Assembly: GCF_000316115.1 (NCBI RefSeq)
Contig: NZ_JH993797.1
Coordinates: 3,210,486-3,274,485, forward strand
Origin: Leptolyngbya sp. PCC 7375
Lineage (GTDB): Bacteria > Cyanobacteriota > Cyanobacteriia > Phormidesmidales > Phormidesmidaceae
Direction of reading: 5' to 3'
DNA length: 64,000 nt
Position 1 is the stretch's first letter; each line of letters opens with the position of its first letter. Made by a program: the position numbers and the translations under genes. Shown here piece after piece: positions 8,111 through 16,965 of this stretch. The notes beneath the pieces are model-generated. The model was given only the letters and a program-made list of their open reading frames with translations. It ran no database searches and was not told where the DNA came from.

Positions 8111-9238
8111 CTACGCTGGTTGAGATTGAGCTTTCTGCTGCAAAAGATTAATGATTTCAGCCTTTTCCAAAAGCCCAACCAAGGCACCATTTTCTCGGGT
8201 AACTGCCAGTGCTTGAGTTCCCTGAGCCTCCAGTTGACGAATAACATCTAACAGAGGCTGATTAGCTTGAACCTTGATTTCTTGCGCAACGGGTTTCAGA
8301 AAGTCACGCACCGGATGATCGCTCCATTGATCTGATGGAACTATTTTAAGTACATCCAAATCGATCGTCCCAGCTAGCTGGTTATTTGCAGATTCCACAA
8401 GAAAACGCTGCCATCGACTGTTACCACTTGCCAACAGTATCGTATCTGCTAACTCGCGAAGCGTATCACTTTCATGGACAATGGGACTATTTTCGAGAAC
8501 TGCATCAGCGGCTGTCAGACCAGATAATGCCTCTTGAACAGTTGCCGATTGTGCAGACTGGCCAGCATTTTGCAAAATAAACCAACCAATAATCAACGTC
8601 CAAACACTACCAGCATTAGACAGTCCCAGAACAGCAAAGATACCTAGCATAATTGCTGACCAGCCAATCATTTGTCCCGCGCGACTGGCCCAGCGAATCC
8701 CACGGTAGCGATTGCCAGAAATTTTCCAAACAGCAGCCTTCAGAACATTACCACCGTCCAAAGGTAAACCTGGAATCATATTGAAGGTCGCAAGGATCAA
8801 ATTAATATAGGCTAGCAAGCTAGTCACGGCCGCGACTGGCCCAGTCACAAGACCACTCCTAGCTAGGAGGGTTAGCAAAACAAACAACACTAAGCTCACC
8901 AGGGGACCAGCTACAGCAATCCAAAAGGCCCCAGAGGGTGTTTTTGCCTCATCGTCTAAGCTTGCTAAGCCACCAAACAAGAAAAGTGTGATGGAGTTGA
9001 CCTGGATACCTTGCTGTTGAGCAACGAAACTATGCCCCAACTCATGTAATAAAACAGAAGCAAACAAAAGAATGCCTGCAATTAATCCCAGAATTAGGGC
9101 CCTTCCTCCCAGCCAGGGAAACTGAGCAGCTAGACCACTGCCAAAATTTAGAGTGGTGAGGGCTAACACAAAAAACCAGGAAATATTGATGAAGAAGGGA
9201 ATATCAAACAGATTCCCAACGCGAAGATTACCGTTCAT
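8111..9238 (-). CDS. site-2 protease family zinc metalloprotease with CBS domains
   Basis: A multi-pass membrane protease of family M50 that cuts within or near membrane helices. The zinc motif HELGH is at residues 65-69 in a helix, and the third ligand is in the NMIPGLPLDGG motif (Asp161). About six helices span residues 15-225. The C-terminal 140 residues form a CBS pair (from about 240), a layout known for cyanobacterial S2P homologues where CBS domains sense nucleotides. An HLR1-like site lies about 90 bp upstream (9329-9346). Substrate unknown; anti-sigma factor cleavage is a family precedent only. Confidence 0.92.
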   Translation of the reverse strand: MNGNLRVGNLFDIPFFINISWFFVLALTTLNFGSGLAAQFPWLGGRALILGLIAGILLFASVLLHELGHSFVAQQQGIQVNSITLFLFGGLASLDDEAKTPSGAFWIAVAGPLVSLVLFVLLTLLARSGLVTGPVAAVTSLLAYINLILATFNMIPGLPLDGGNVLKAAVWKISGNRYRGIRWASRAGQMIGWSAIMLGIFAVLGLSNAGSVWTLIIGWFILQNAGQSAQSATVQEALSGLTAADAVLENSPIVHESDTLRELADTILLASGNSRWQRFLVESANNQLAGTIDLDVLKIVPSDQWSDHPVRDFLKPVAQEIKVQANQPLLDVIRQLEAQGTQALAVTRENGALVGLLEKAEIINLLQQKAQSQPA

Positions 9239-9328
9239 ATCGGTCTCCTTTCAATAACTTGGAACTGGATAATGCGGCTCTTCGATACAGTTTGAAACCG
9301 TTATGAGGACTATTTCCAGTTCATCCTC

Positions 9329-9346
9329 AGTGTAACGAACTGTAAA
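9329..9346 (-). promoter_or_regulatory. HLR1-like (RpaB-type) element
   Basis: The minus strand reads TTTACAGTTCGTTACACT: two (G/T)TTACA cores in direct repeat with HLR1 spacing. The two flexible positions after each core deviate from A/T. It lies 91 bp upstream of the site-2 protease start. Confidence 0.55.
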
Positions 9347-9409
9347 CAATGTTTTATCATTCGTTAGGGGGTAATAGCCGTCCGGTCATGAGTTCGGTCC
9401 AGGCAGGAA

Positions 9410-10087
9410 TTACAAGAGTCCTTCTAGCACAGCTCGAACCACACGATAGTCAGCATCCTGTTGCAGCTTGTCTAACATCGCTTGAGCTTCAGGTCCACCA
9501 AGGTGTCTCAAAGTCCTAGCAGCACTTGTTCGAACCAAGCCATTATCATCGGTTGCCGCTGCCAGGGCAAGATCCAACGCTTCTGAAAGTTTATAGGTTT
9601 CCTTAAGTCTTCTCAGCTGAGTTAACGCGGCCATTCTGACGGTAAGATCTTCTCCTTGAATTCCTAATCGACATAATTTCAGGAGAATCTCAGGAGAATC
9701 CAAATCTTCTAAAGCACCAAAAATGCTCTGCCGTACCAACCAGTGTGAATTCTGTTCAAACACGGCTATGAGATGAGGAAGTGCTTGGGCTCCAAATTTG
9801 GCGAGTGAATTAGAGGCTTCGGCAACAACATTATGATCGGTTTCATTGTCAAGGATGCTAAGCAGGGCCTCAAACGCTTCATTATTTCGCTTATACCCAA
9901 GTCCCATAGCCACAAAGGAGCGTACAAGAAATTTGCCATCATTCATTCGTTGCTTTAGCAGCGGCACAACGGCGGCAGGCTCATGATGATGAAGCTCAGC
10001 AATGGCTTTCATCCGCAATTGCGGGTTGGGGCTATCAAGGAAGGCTTGAATCTGAGGAAAGTTCATGGATTTTTTTGAGGTGGGCAT
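9410..10087 (-). CDS. HEAT-repeat protein
   Basis: A 225-residue all-helical protein of about six HEAT repeats, shown by recurrent pairs such as NPQLRMKAIAEL, KFLVRSFVAMGLG, HNVVAEASNSLAKFG and GLVRTSAARTLRHLGG. It resembles the PBS-lyase HEAT-like proteins common in cyanobacteria, which act as scaffolds or as bilin-lyase relatives. No phycobilisome genes are adjacent, so lyase function is not supported. It shares strand with crtW, 148 bp downstream of that gene's stop. Confidence 0.85.
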   Translation of the reverse strand: MPTSKKSMNFPQIQAFLDSPNPQLRMKAIAELHHHEPAAVVPLLKQRMNDGKFLVRSFVAMGLGYKRNNEAFEALLSILDNETDHNVVAEASNSLAKFGAQALPHLIAVFEQNSHWLVRQSIFGALEDLDSPEILLKLCRLGIQGEDLTVRMAALTQLRRLKETYKLSEALDLALAAATDDNGLVRTSAARTLRHLGGPEAQAMLDKLQQDADYRVVRAVLEGLL

Positions 10088-10234
10088 ATGGCCACCTTAC
10101 ATTTCTTTACAAAAAGACAACGAGATATTGAAAAGTTGAAAACGTCAATGTGGTTCTTTTGCCGTTGCTGAATTAGGGGATGAATCGATACTTTTTCAGA
10201 TTAAATCTTCCCAAGGAGCAGCAACGTCGTTCTT

Positions 10235-11023
10235 TTATGGGATAAAAGGCTCGGGATAAACATCGGCCATCGCTACATCAGGTAGCTGGTACCAGGGAAC
10301 TTCAGGATAGGCATGATGCTCCCTGTGATAGCTAAAATGATAGCAAGTTAGCAAGGAGAAAATCACTGGATAGTAGTAACTTCGAGTCTGATGAACATTA
10401 TTGTTACTTTGATCATCATGATAATGAGGCAAAAATATACCAAACGTAAATAGCTGTAATGAGCTGAGAATCCAGGGAACAAGCCAAAACAGAATAAGAT
10501 TTTGACTATTAATCTTGGCAAGAAATACTAAAAAGACTGTTGTCAGGCCAATGCCAGTGACTACACAACCCAGGTTACGAGGAGTCAAATAATTCCTCAT
10601 AAAGTTACCATACCAACGTATAAAATACCGAATCAAATGGCCGTCGGGCTTTGAGTAAAAATCAGGATCTCGTGTTTGGGCTGGGTAAGCATGATGCTGC
10701 CAGTGCAGTTTGCGACAGGTTTGGTATGGTAAAAAACCATATAGCCCCAAGGCCAGGCGGCCAACCCAACGATTTTTGGATGGGTCACCGGGGAAGACAT
10801 TGCCGTGGATAGCATCATGGGCAATAACAAACAGTCCCGTGTGCAAGAATGTTCTCGACAAGATCCAAAAGACCAAGAGTACTGGAGAATAATTGGTAGG
10901 ATGTTGTGGGAGGAGAACTATTAGGCTGATGAGCCAGGTGGTTGCGATCGCAACCGCAATCATCAATCCCGTCCAGTTCGACCTTTGCACCTGTAGTTTG
11001 TTACAAAATTTAATACATAACAT
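10235..11023 (-). CDS. crtW: beta-carotene ketolase, CrtW type
   Basis: Membrane di-iron oxygenase that adds 4-keto groups to beta-carotene, giving echinenone and canthaxanthin. The His boxes are all present: HDAIHG, LHWQHH, LPHYH and YHFSYHREHHAYP. The CrtW-specific contexts TFLHTGLFVIAHDAIHG and PWILSSLQLFTFG separate it from general desaturases. About 262 aa, the usual size. I chose the ATG at 11023; a GTG at 11032 adds three codons. The CTDH and HCP genes, whose proteins bind just these ketocarotenoids, lie close by on the same strand, with one opposite-strand gene between. Confidence 0.88.
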   Translation of the reverse strand: MLCIKFCNKLQVQRSNWTGLMIAVAIATTWLISLIVLLPQHPTNYSPVLLVFWILSRTFLHTGLFVIAHDAIHGNVFPGDPSKNRWVGRLALGLYGFLPYQTCRKLHWQHHAYPAQTRDPDFYSKPDGHLIRYFIRWYGNFMRNYLTPRNLGCVVTGIGLTTVFLVFLAKINSQNLILFWLVPWILSSLQLFTFGIFLPHYHDDQSNNNVHQTRSYYYPVIFSLLTCYHFSYHREHHAYPEVPWYQLPDVAMADVYPEPFIP

Positions 11024-11104
11024 CAAATACACTTAACTTTTATTGCAAGAAATTGCACTTCTTGTCGAGCCAAGTAATGGTGTAGGTAGGTACTCGTTGA
11101 CTCA

Positions 11105-11569
11105 ATGCCCGCTCTCTGCCAGATTAATCCCATGCAGTCCAAACTTTCTTTAGCCCCCCGCTACACCCTGGACGATGAGTCTGCTTGGCTTATCGGCATC
11201 GACCCAGTGCGTCGCTATTGGATCAAGGTTGACGGTGAAACAACTATAAAAATCACAATTCCAGGACTGTTGATACCCTCATTGGAAACTCTGAAGGAAG
11301 CCATTCAAAGTTTTCGCTCATTACCCGTTGGCGCAACACTGACACTGCCAACGTTTACTAGTGAGCGACTCACCATCCACCATCTGACAAGTAATCTTTA
11401 CGCTATCCCACACCCTGTGAACGGTGCTTTAGCTTGGCATTTATTTGATCGTGAAACAGTTGAAGCTTTTCTGTTGACAGCCCATCCAGACTGGCGGTGT
11501 GCACCCCAAGACATTGCCCTGGGGCGTGATACCCTAATCCAATCATGGGAGCAATCCAGCGTTGCTTAA
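11105..11569 (+). CDS. hypothetical protein between crtW and CTDH
   Basis: A soluble protein of 154 residues, or 145 if it starts at Met10 (11132). I do not recognise the family. It is a mixed alpha/beta sequence with a basic N-terminus and motifs such as WLIGIDPVRRYWIKVDG and AHPDWRC. It diverges from crtW, and its stop lies 1 bp from the convergent CTDH stop. Its setting in the carotenoid cluster invites a functional link, but nothing in the sequence shows one. Confidence 0.65.
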   Translation: MPALCQINPMQSKLSLAPRYTLDDESAWLIGIDPVRRYWIKVDGETTIKITIPGLLIPSLETLKEAIQSFRSLPVGATLTLPTFTSERLTIHHLTSNLYAIPHPVNGALAWHLFDRETVEAFLLTAHPDWRCAPQDIALGRDTLIQSWEQSSVA

Positions 11570-11570
11570 A

Positions 11571-11999
11571 TCAACTCTCAGGGCGTAACTTTAAAAGCTC
11601 TTCTAAAGTTGCAACAAGATTGATACGAACTGACTCGATTTTGTTATCTGCTGCCAAAATAAAGCGCCAGGTAACATTCACCTTGAAAACCAGGGCTGTT
11701 ACTTTACCGCGAACGTCAACTTGCAAACGTTCACGTTCTAATTGGCATGTTTCAGCACCCAACAGAGAAACTGACATTCCATCCGCCTCTTTAACCAAAT
11801 AATCTCTTATTTGAGTTGGCCCTATAACGGGAGCCTCGAAAGGCGGATAAAGACTCCCTTCAACAGTAAAGAGATCAGCAACCTGCTGATACTCACCGCG
11901 ATTAAACAGTGTGAAGTACCGCAAAACCACGTCAGCTTGGTTATCTAACCCAGTAGCATCTGCAAGTTGCTGGTCGTCGATCAGGTGTATCGTTGCCAT
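11571..11999 (-). CDS. CTDH: homologue of the C-terminal domain of orange carotenoid protein
   Basis: A 142-residue NTF2-fold protein matching the OCP C-terminal domain. CTDHs bind ketocarotenoid as a dimer, quench singlet oxygen, and load carotenoid from membranes onto HCP. Visible matches: YPPFEAPVIG (about 51-60) and TWRFILAADNKIESVRINLVA (about 110-130), whose Trp111 aligns from memory with the OCP Trp that contacts the keto group. One Cys, Cys85. The start is the ATG at 11999, behind a GAGGG site and 13 bp after the HCP stop; a longer in-frame start would overlap HCP. Co-transcribed with HCP. Confidence 0.9.
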   Translation of the reverse strand: MATIHLIDDQQLADATGLDNQADVVLRYFTLFNRGEYQQVADLFTVEGSLYPPFEAPVIGPTQIRDYLVKEADGMSVSLLGAETCQLERERLQVDVRGKVTALVFKVNVTWRFILAADNKIESVRINLVATLEELLKLRPES

Positions 12000-12012
12000 C
12001 TTGGTCAACCCT

Positions 12013-12513
12013 CTAAGCAAATGAGTCGTAACCCATATTGACAACAATCTGACGCAAGACCGTAATCTGTTGACCAAAGTCTAAAGCAACAATGCGATTG
12101 TACATATCATTGGCATTGCGAGAAAGTACGTAATTGGTCGGTACTCCAATCACATCTCCTGAGCGCATGAGTTCTGCCAACTGGTACCAGAAAGCAAGCT
12201 TAGTGTTATTAGTTAGTACACCATAGGCTTGGGTCATGGATGTCTTACGTTGAGCAATCAAATCTTGCATAAAAGCCATTTGACCGTCAGACCCCAATGC
12301 CTTCACCTGACTGAGCAAGCCTTCAGCAAATTGCAAACGGGCAGCCCCTGTGGCAGCTGGCGTAACGAAACCATTCCCCATGGCCTTATAAATAAACCAA
12401 AGTACACCCAGCTTCTCATCCGTAGATAAGCGCTTAAATGCAGCAACAGTCGCTGGAACAGCATCCAATAAACTAACGGACTGACTAGAAAAAGCGCTTG
12501 TAGTAAATGTCAT
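12013..12513 (-). CDS. helical carotenoid protein (HCP, OCP N-terminal domain homologue)
   Basis: A 166-residue all-helical protein equivalent to the OCP N-terminal domain alone. HCPs bind ketocarotenoid; depending on clade they quench singlet oxygen or, rarely, phycobilisomes. OCP-like landmarks are present: LWFIYKAMG with Tyr42, LAFWYQLAELM with Trp109, and TVLRQIVVNMG with Arg154, which matches the OCP Arg at the domain interface. There is no linker or C-terminal domain; CTDH follows as a separate gene, so this locus is a natural split OCP. A promoter with an HLR1 element lies about 370 bp upstream. The HCP clade cannot be assigned by eye. Confidence 0.93.
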   Translation of the reverse strand: MTFTTSAFSSQSVSLLDAVPATVAAFKRLSTDEKLGVLWFIYKAMGNGFVTPAATGAARLQFAEGLLSQVKALGSDGQMAFMQDLIAQRKTSMTQAYGVLTNNTKLAFWYQLAELMRSGDVIGVPTNYVLSRNANDMYNRIVALDFGQQITVLRQIVVNMGYDSFA

Positions 12514-12885
12514 GATTGAATAATTCCTTAGTTAATGTGTGACAATTGCGAAAATCAATGATGTCTTCAAAAGCCCATGGAGCCTATTACACAACTATCA
12601 AACAGAGCGTTGACAACATCAGAAGCCCATAGATAAATCGGCTCTCAATACCGTCTACTTAATGAGGGAACAAAACCTAAACAAAGTGTTCGACAAAAGC
12701 TTCAAACAAAATGAGAACAAAGCCACTATTCCGGCTAGTGGATCATCAAATTATCCAGCCTATCTATTAAAGCTAAACCGCCGTGCTTGTTGCTTGTAAG
12801 TCGTCTAGCCTAACTACAAAGTTACTCAAACAGGACCTTGGATGTTAATGCAATTTGTGGACTTCATGGAACTGCTTCCTAACTT

Positions 12886-12912
12886 TCTATAAAAAGTGTA
12901 ACGCAATGTAAA
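12886..12912 (-). promoter_or_regulatory. HLR1 element and -10 box for HCP-CTDH
   Basis: The minus strand reads TTTACATTGCGTTACACT (12912-12895): two (G/T)TTACA half-sites with exact HLR1 spacing. A TATAGA -10-like box follows (12891-12886). RpaB binds such sites and switches genes with light intensity. It is the best of the three HLR1 matches here. The distance to HCP implies a leader of about 370 nt. Confidence 0.65.
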
Positions 12913-12989
12913 CAATCGTTGCCACACTCTCGGCAGATTAATCCATAGAAAACATCTATGGTTAGTCAGCACTGAACTCAACCCAATCC

Positions 12990-13027
12990 AAAACCTTACG
13001 CCCTATACCTGGGCAGTCTAGGGTTTT
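12990..13027 (-). terminator. probable clpC terminator
   Basis: An imperfect hairpin pairing AAAACC...GCCC with GGGC...GGTTTT lies just after the clpC stop. The stem has an internal loop and the T-run is short. Confidence 0.35.
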
Positions 13028-13031
13028 GCTA

Positions 13032-15485
13032 TCAGCCGCTGACAAGAGCTAATGCCCGCTTCCGCTGAACTGTTACCTGGCCATCGTCATTTACATCAAG
13101 AACAGCCGTTTCACCGGCACGAATGTCACCAGCCAGAAGAGCTTCAGCCAAGCTGTCTTCCACCAGACGAGTAATCGCCCGTCTTAGGGGACGTGCACCA
13201 TAGCTCGGGTCGTATCCTTCCACAACAAGTTTGTCCTTAAAGGCCTCAGTGACCTCAATCTTAATTGCCTGTTCAACTAAGCGCTTGGCCACATCCTGTA
13301 GCAAGATATCCGCAATTTGTTTGACCTCACTACGCTTAAGCTGATGGAAGACAATAATCTCATCCAGACGGTTGAGAAACTCAGGTCGGAAAGAGGATTT
13401 AAGAGCATCATTGACCTGCTCACGGGTGCGATTATATTGGGCTGTAGCCAGATCTCCATCAATCATGTCAAAACCAATACCCGTACCCTGCTTCTCAATG
13501 GCACGGGAGCCAATATTTGAAGTCATGATAATGACAGTATTTTTGAAATCCACCACACGACCTTGAGAGTCAGTTAATCGGCCATCATCTAACAGCTGCA
13601 GCAACAGATTGAAAACATCTGGATGGGCCTTCTCAATCTCGTCAAATAGCACCACTGTGTAGGGCTTACGTCGCACAGCCTCCGTTAACTGGCCACCATC
13701 GCCATAGCCCACATATCCTGGAGGGGAGCCAATCAGCTTAGCGACTGATTGGGGCTCCATATATTCCGACATATCCAAACGGATAATGGCATCCTCAGCA
13801 CCAAACACAATGTCAGCCAAGGCCTTAGTCAGTTCAGTTTTACCGACACCAGTAGGGCCACAGAAAATAAAGCTAGCAATGGGTCGCTGCTCACTTCTTA
13901 AGCCAACCCTGGCCCGCCGAATAGCCTTAGCAACAGCATTCACTGCGTTTTCTTGACCAATGATGCGCTGATGTAGGGTTTCTTCCAGCTTCATTAACAT
14001 GGCAGACTCAGATTTAGTAATCCGGTTAGCTGGAACACCTGTCCACGAGGCCACTACCTGCGCAATATCCTCCACTGTCACCACAGGGCGTGTATCTGTA
14101 GCAGCTCTGTCCTCATTGAAATCCTGCAGTTTAGCCTCCAGCTCCAGTTCCTGATCCCGTAGCTCACTAGCCCGATCAAATTCCTGAGCTTTTACCGCAG
14201 CATCTTTATCCTGGATAATTTTACGAAGAGACTGCTTGAGTTCTTTGGCTAAAGACGTTTGAGAATGACGCAGATGCACACAAGAACCCGCTTCATCAAT
14301 TAAATCAATCGCCTTATCTGGCAAATAGCGATCTGCGATATAACGATTTGACAATTTTGCAGCAGTCACTAGAGCATCATCGGAAATGAGCAAATTGTGA
14401 TGTTGCTCATAGCTAGCTCGCACTCCTTGCAGAATCTCAATCGTCTCCTCAACGCTAGGTTCATTAACCATTACAGGTTGAAAGCGTCGCTCTAAAGCCC
14501 CATCTTTCTCAATGTACTTGCGGTATTCGTCGAGGGTAGTGGCACCGATACATTGCAGTTCACCTCGGGCCAAAGCCGGCTTAAGCATGTTGGCTGCATC
14601 CATGCCACCTTCCATACCGCCCGCTCCCACCAGGGTATGAATTTCATCAATTAGCAAAATGATATTGCCAGCCTTGTTAACCTCCGCCACAATCTGCTTG
14701 AGGCGTTCTTCAAACTCTCCGCGAAATCGAGTGCCCGCTACCAACGAGTTAATGTCTAGACTCAACACCCGCTGGTCGAGAAGCAATTCCGGCACATCTT
14801 GGTTGATAATCCGTTGAGCCAACCCCTCAGCAATCGCTGTTTTACCCACACCAGGTTCACCAATCAGTACTGGGTTATTTTTGCTACGACGACCAAGAAT
14901 TTGAACAACGCGCTCAATCTCCTGCCTGCGGCCAACAACCGGGTCAATGTTGCCCTCGGCAGCTAATTTCGTCAGGTCAGTGGCAAACTCTTCCAATGCC
15001 TTGCCTCTAAAACCCCTGGCATCTTGACCACCGGTGGTTGGTACAGGCAGCCGTTCACCCACTGCTCGAATAATTGCGATACGGAGCTTGACCAGGTCTA
15101 CGCCTAAGGTTGTCAGTATTTTGGCCGCAGAACTTTTGTCACTGCTGGTGACTGCAAGTAATAAGTGCTCTGGACCTACGTAGCTTTGATCTAGCTGCTG
15201 AGCTTCCTTGAGAGATTGTTCTAAAAGCTGTTTAGCGCTAGGAGTGAAGGGAATTTCGGCAGATGGTTGCTTACTATCGCTTTTTAGCGTAGCCTCAACT
15301 GCTTCCTGTAAAACCTGTAAAGTTATACCAGCTTCTCGAACGATGGGAGAAACCAGACTATCGCCTTGGGCCATGACCCCAACCAGTATAAGTTCGGTTC
15401 CAACATAGTGTTGGCGTAACCGGCTTGCCTGCTGCTGGGCAATCATAATGGCCGAGATTGCCTTGTCGTTGAAAAGCTCAAACAT
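13032..15485 (-). CDS. ClpC-type AAA+ unfoldase (divergent paralogue)
   Basis: An HSP100 chaperone that feeds proteins to ClpP/R rings, 817 aa. Domains: an N-domain with two Clp-N repeats (1-145), AAA-1 with GEPGVGKT (209-216) and IDEIHTLVGAG, a middle region with a UVR motif (EFDRASELRDQELELE), and AAA-2 with GPTGVGKT and the SPPGYVGYGDGGQLTE loop. The UVR motif marks ClpC rather than ClpB. The N-domain departs from the highly conserved cyanobacterial ClpC (it starts MFELFNDKAISAIMIAQQQ), so this is probably a second ClpC. It lies between the HCP operon and a group 2 sigma factor. Confidence 0.9.
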   Translation of the reverse strand: MFELFNDKAISAIMIAQQQASRLRQHYVGTELILVGVMAQGDSLVSPIVREAGITLQVLQEAVEATLKSDSKQPSAEIPFTPSAKQLLEQSLKEAQQLDQSYVGPEHLLLAVTSSDKSSAAKILTTLGVDLVKLRIAIIRAVGERLPVPTTGGQDARGFRGKALEEFATDLTKLAAEGNIDPVVGRRQEIERVVQILGRRSKNNPVLIGEPGVGKTAIAEGLAQRIINQDVPELLLDQRVLSLDINSLVAGTRFRGEFEERLKQIVAEVNKAGNIILLIDEIHTLVGAGGMEGGMDAANMLKPALARGELQCIGATTLDEYRKYIEKDGALERRFQPVMVNEPSVEETIEILQGVRASYEQHHNLLISDDALVTAAKLSNRYIADRYLPDKAIDLIDEAGSCVHLRHSQTSLAKELKQSLRKIIQDKDAAVKAQEFDRASELRDQELELEAKLQDFNEDRAATDTRPVVTVEDIAQVVASWTGVPANRITKSESAMLMKLEETLHQRIIGQENAVNAVAKAIRRARVGLRSEQRPIASFIFCGPTGVGKTELTKALADIVFGAEDAIIRLDMSEYMEPQSVAKLIGSPPGYVGYGDGGQLTEAVRRKPYTVVLFDEIEKAHPDVFNLLLQLLDDGRLTDSQGRVVDFKNTVIIMTSNIGSRAIEKQGTGIGFDMIDGDLATAQYNRTREQVNDALKSSFRPEFLNRLDEIIVFHQLKRSEVKQIADILLQDVAKRLVEQAIKIEVTEAFKDKLVVEGYDPSYGARPLRRAITRLVEDSLAEALLAGDIRAGETAVLDVNDDGQVTVQRKRALALVSG

Positions 15486-15994
15486 AATACAAAATGCTCG
15501 ATAGTTTGTCTGCGAGATAACGTGGATAGCCTAGAAACGGATGATTACCTACGAGGGATATGGAGATTGAAGCGTGATGATGTTGCTAATTCCAACTTAC
15601 AGAGCTGATCGGAGAAAGAACTGAAGCGTAGATAAACGGTTGCTTAACGTTCTGGAAGTACCATATCTGCCTCACCGATTAACTTATGTAAAGGACTACA
15701 TTAAAAACACTAATGCAATCGCCCCCAGCCTAGGGAGGGGGAAATCCGTACAACCAAGCATTTTTCCTTGATAAATCAGGGAGTTCGGCAAACCGCAAAA
15801 TTTAAATACGGCTTTCCACCCCTGTAAGCAATTCTAAATTTTATTTACATTAATTAATACAAAAGGATGGATTGAGACTCAATTAGCCATTCCCCATTAC
15901 TGATCCGTTGGGGCCATTCCAGTTTTCCATAGCCTGACAGGTAATTGCACACCTCAAGATCAAAGTCAATTTTACTTTTAAGCACTTTCGAAAA
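15486..15994. other. divergent intergenic region clpC / sigma factor
   Basis: About 510 bp carrying the promoters of two divergent genes. A short hairpin pairs CCCCC (15722-15726) with GGGGG (15737-15741). Near 15844 a TTTACATT matches one HLR1 half-site, but the second half is poor. No tRNA or other RNA gene is recognised. Confidence 0.5.
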
Positions 15995-16954
15995 ATGAGC
16001 ACTGTTCAAAACGATAAAGATTTAGTTCACATCTACTTAAAAGAGATTGGTCGTGTACCCTTACTGACGCCAGAACAGGAGGTTACTTTTGGCAATGCGG
16101 TGCGGACATTGATGACGATTGAAACTATAAAGGATGGCCTTGTAGGATCTCTTGGTCATGAGCCGACTTTAGAAGACTGGTCCAAGGCAGCTAATCTGAC
16201 GATTGAGGAACTCAAAATGGCTGTGGAGAAAGGTCAGCGAGCTAAACGTCAAATGGTGGAAGCTAATCTGAGATTGGTAGTTTCTGTGGCGAAAAAGTAT
16301 CTCAAACGTAACGTCGAGATACTCGACCTCATTCAAGAAGGCACCATTGGTTTGCAACGAGGCGTAGAAAAATTTGATCCGTCCAAAGGATATCGGTTTT
16401 CTACCTATGCTTACTGGTGGATTCGGCAGGCAATGACGCGTGCGATCGCAGAGAAAAGTCGCACAATGCGTTTGCCTATTCATATCCACGAAAAGATCAA
16501 CAAAATCAAGAAGACTCAGCGACAGTTGGCGCAACAGCTGGGCCGTTCTGCCACATTTCAAGAAATTGCTAATGCTTTAGATTTGCCGCTTGAAAAAGTT
16601 CGCGATTGCATCAGTTATAATCGGCAACCCCTCTCTCTCGATCTACGTTTAGGAGATAACCAAGATGTAGAACTCGGTGATCTTCTAGAAGACGATAGCC
16701 AATCACCAGAGGACTACGCAGCTCAAGAACTGATGCACTCAGACGTCGCTGACATGATGAGCACTTTAACTAAGCAGCAACAAGAAGTCCTTTCATTACA
16801 TTTTGGCCTCAAGGGTGGTCAAAAAATGACATTTGCTCAAATTGGCTCACGACTCAACGTTAGTCGTGAGCGAGCTCGCCAGATTGAGCGAGAGGCCTTC
16901 AAATTTCTGCGCCGTAAATATAACTCCGCTCGCAAGCATCTAGCAACTGCTTAG
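15995..16954 (+). CDS. group 2 RNA polymerase sigma-70 factor
   Basis: A non-essential RpoD-like sigma factor of 319 aa, used in cyanobacteria for stress, light and nutrient responses. Region 1.2 (DLVHIYLKEIGRVPLLTPEQEV), region 2 (NLRLVVSVAKKYLKRNVEILDLIQEG; RFSTYAYWWIRQAMTRAIAEKSR), region 3 and region 4.2 (LNVSRERARQIEREAFKFLR) are complete, and region 1.1 is absent. This fits the SigB/SigD/SigE class, but the subgroup cannot be assigned by eye. Divergent from the ClpC gene. Confidence 0.93.
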   Translation: MSTVQNDKDLVHIYLKEIGRVPLLTPEQEVTFGNAVRTLMTIETIKDGLVGSLGHEPTLEDWSKAANLTIEELKMAVEKGQRAKRQMVEANLRLVVSVAKKYLKRNVEILDLIQEGTIGLQRGVEKFDPSKGYRFSTYAYWWIRQAMTRAIAEKSRTMRLPIHIHEKINKIKKTQRQLAQQLGRSATFQEIANALDLPLEKVRDCISYNRQPLSLDLRLGDNQDVELGDLLEDDSQSPEDYAAQELMHSDVADMMSTLTKQQQEVLSLHFGLKGGQKMTFAQIGSRLNVSRERARQIEREAFKFLRRKYNSARKHLATA

Positions 16955-16965
16955 TCAACAGCTGA

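Larger units (their letters stand above)
12514..13031. other. long leader and promoter region of the HCP operon
   Basis: About 520 bp between HCP and the clpC stop. It holds the HLR1 promoter at 12886-12912 and so a predicted leader of about 370 nt. I see no ORF with protein character. A weak clpC terminator-like hairpin lies near 12990-13027. Confidence 0.55.

Noticed and set aside
12000..12077. Extended CTDH start overlapping the HCP end
   Set aside because: The extra 26 residues are HCP read in another frame; the ATG at 11999 has a good GAGGG site and family-like N-terminus.
15841..15866. Possible HLR1 element upstream of the sigma factor
   Set aside because: Only the first half-site TTTACATT matches; the second half (TTAATACA) departs too far.
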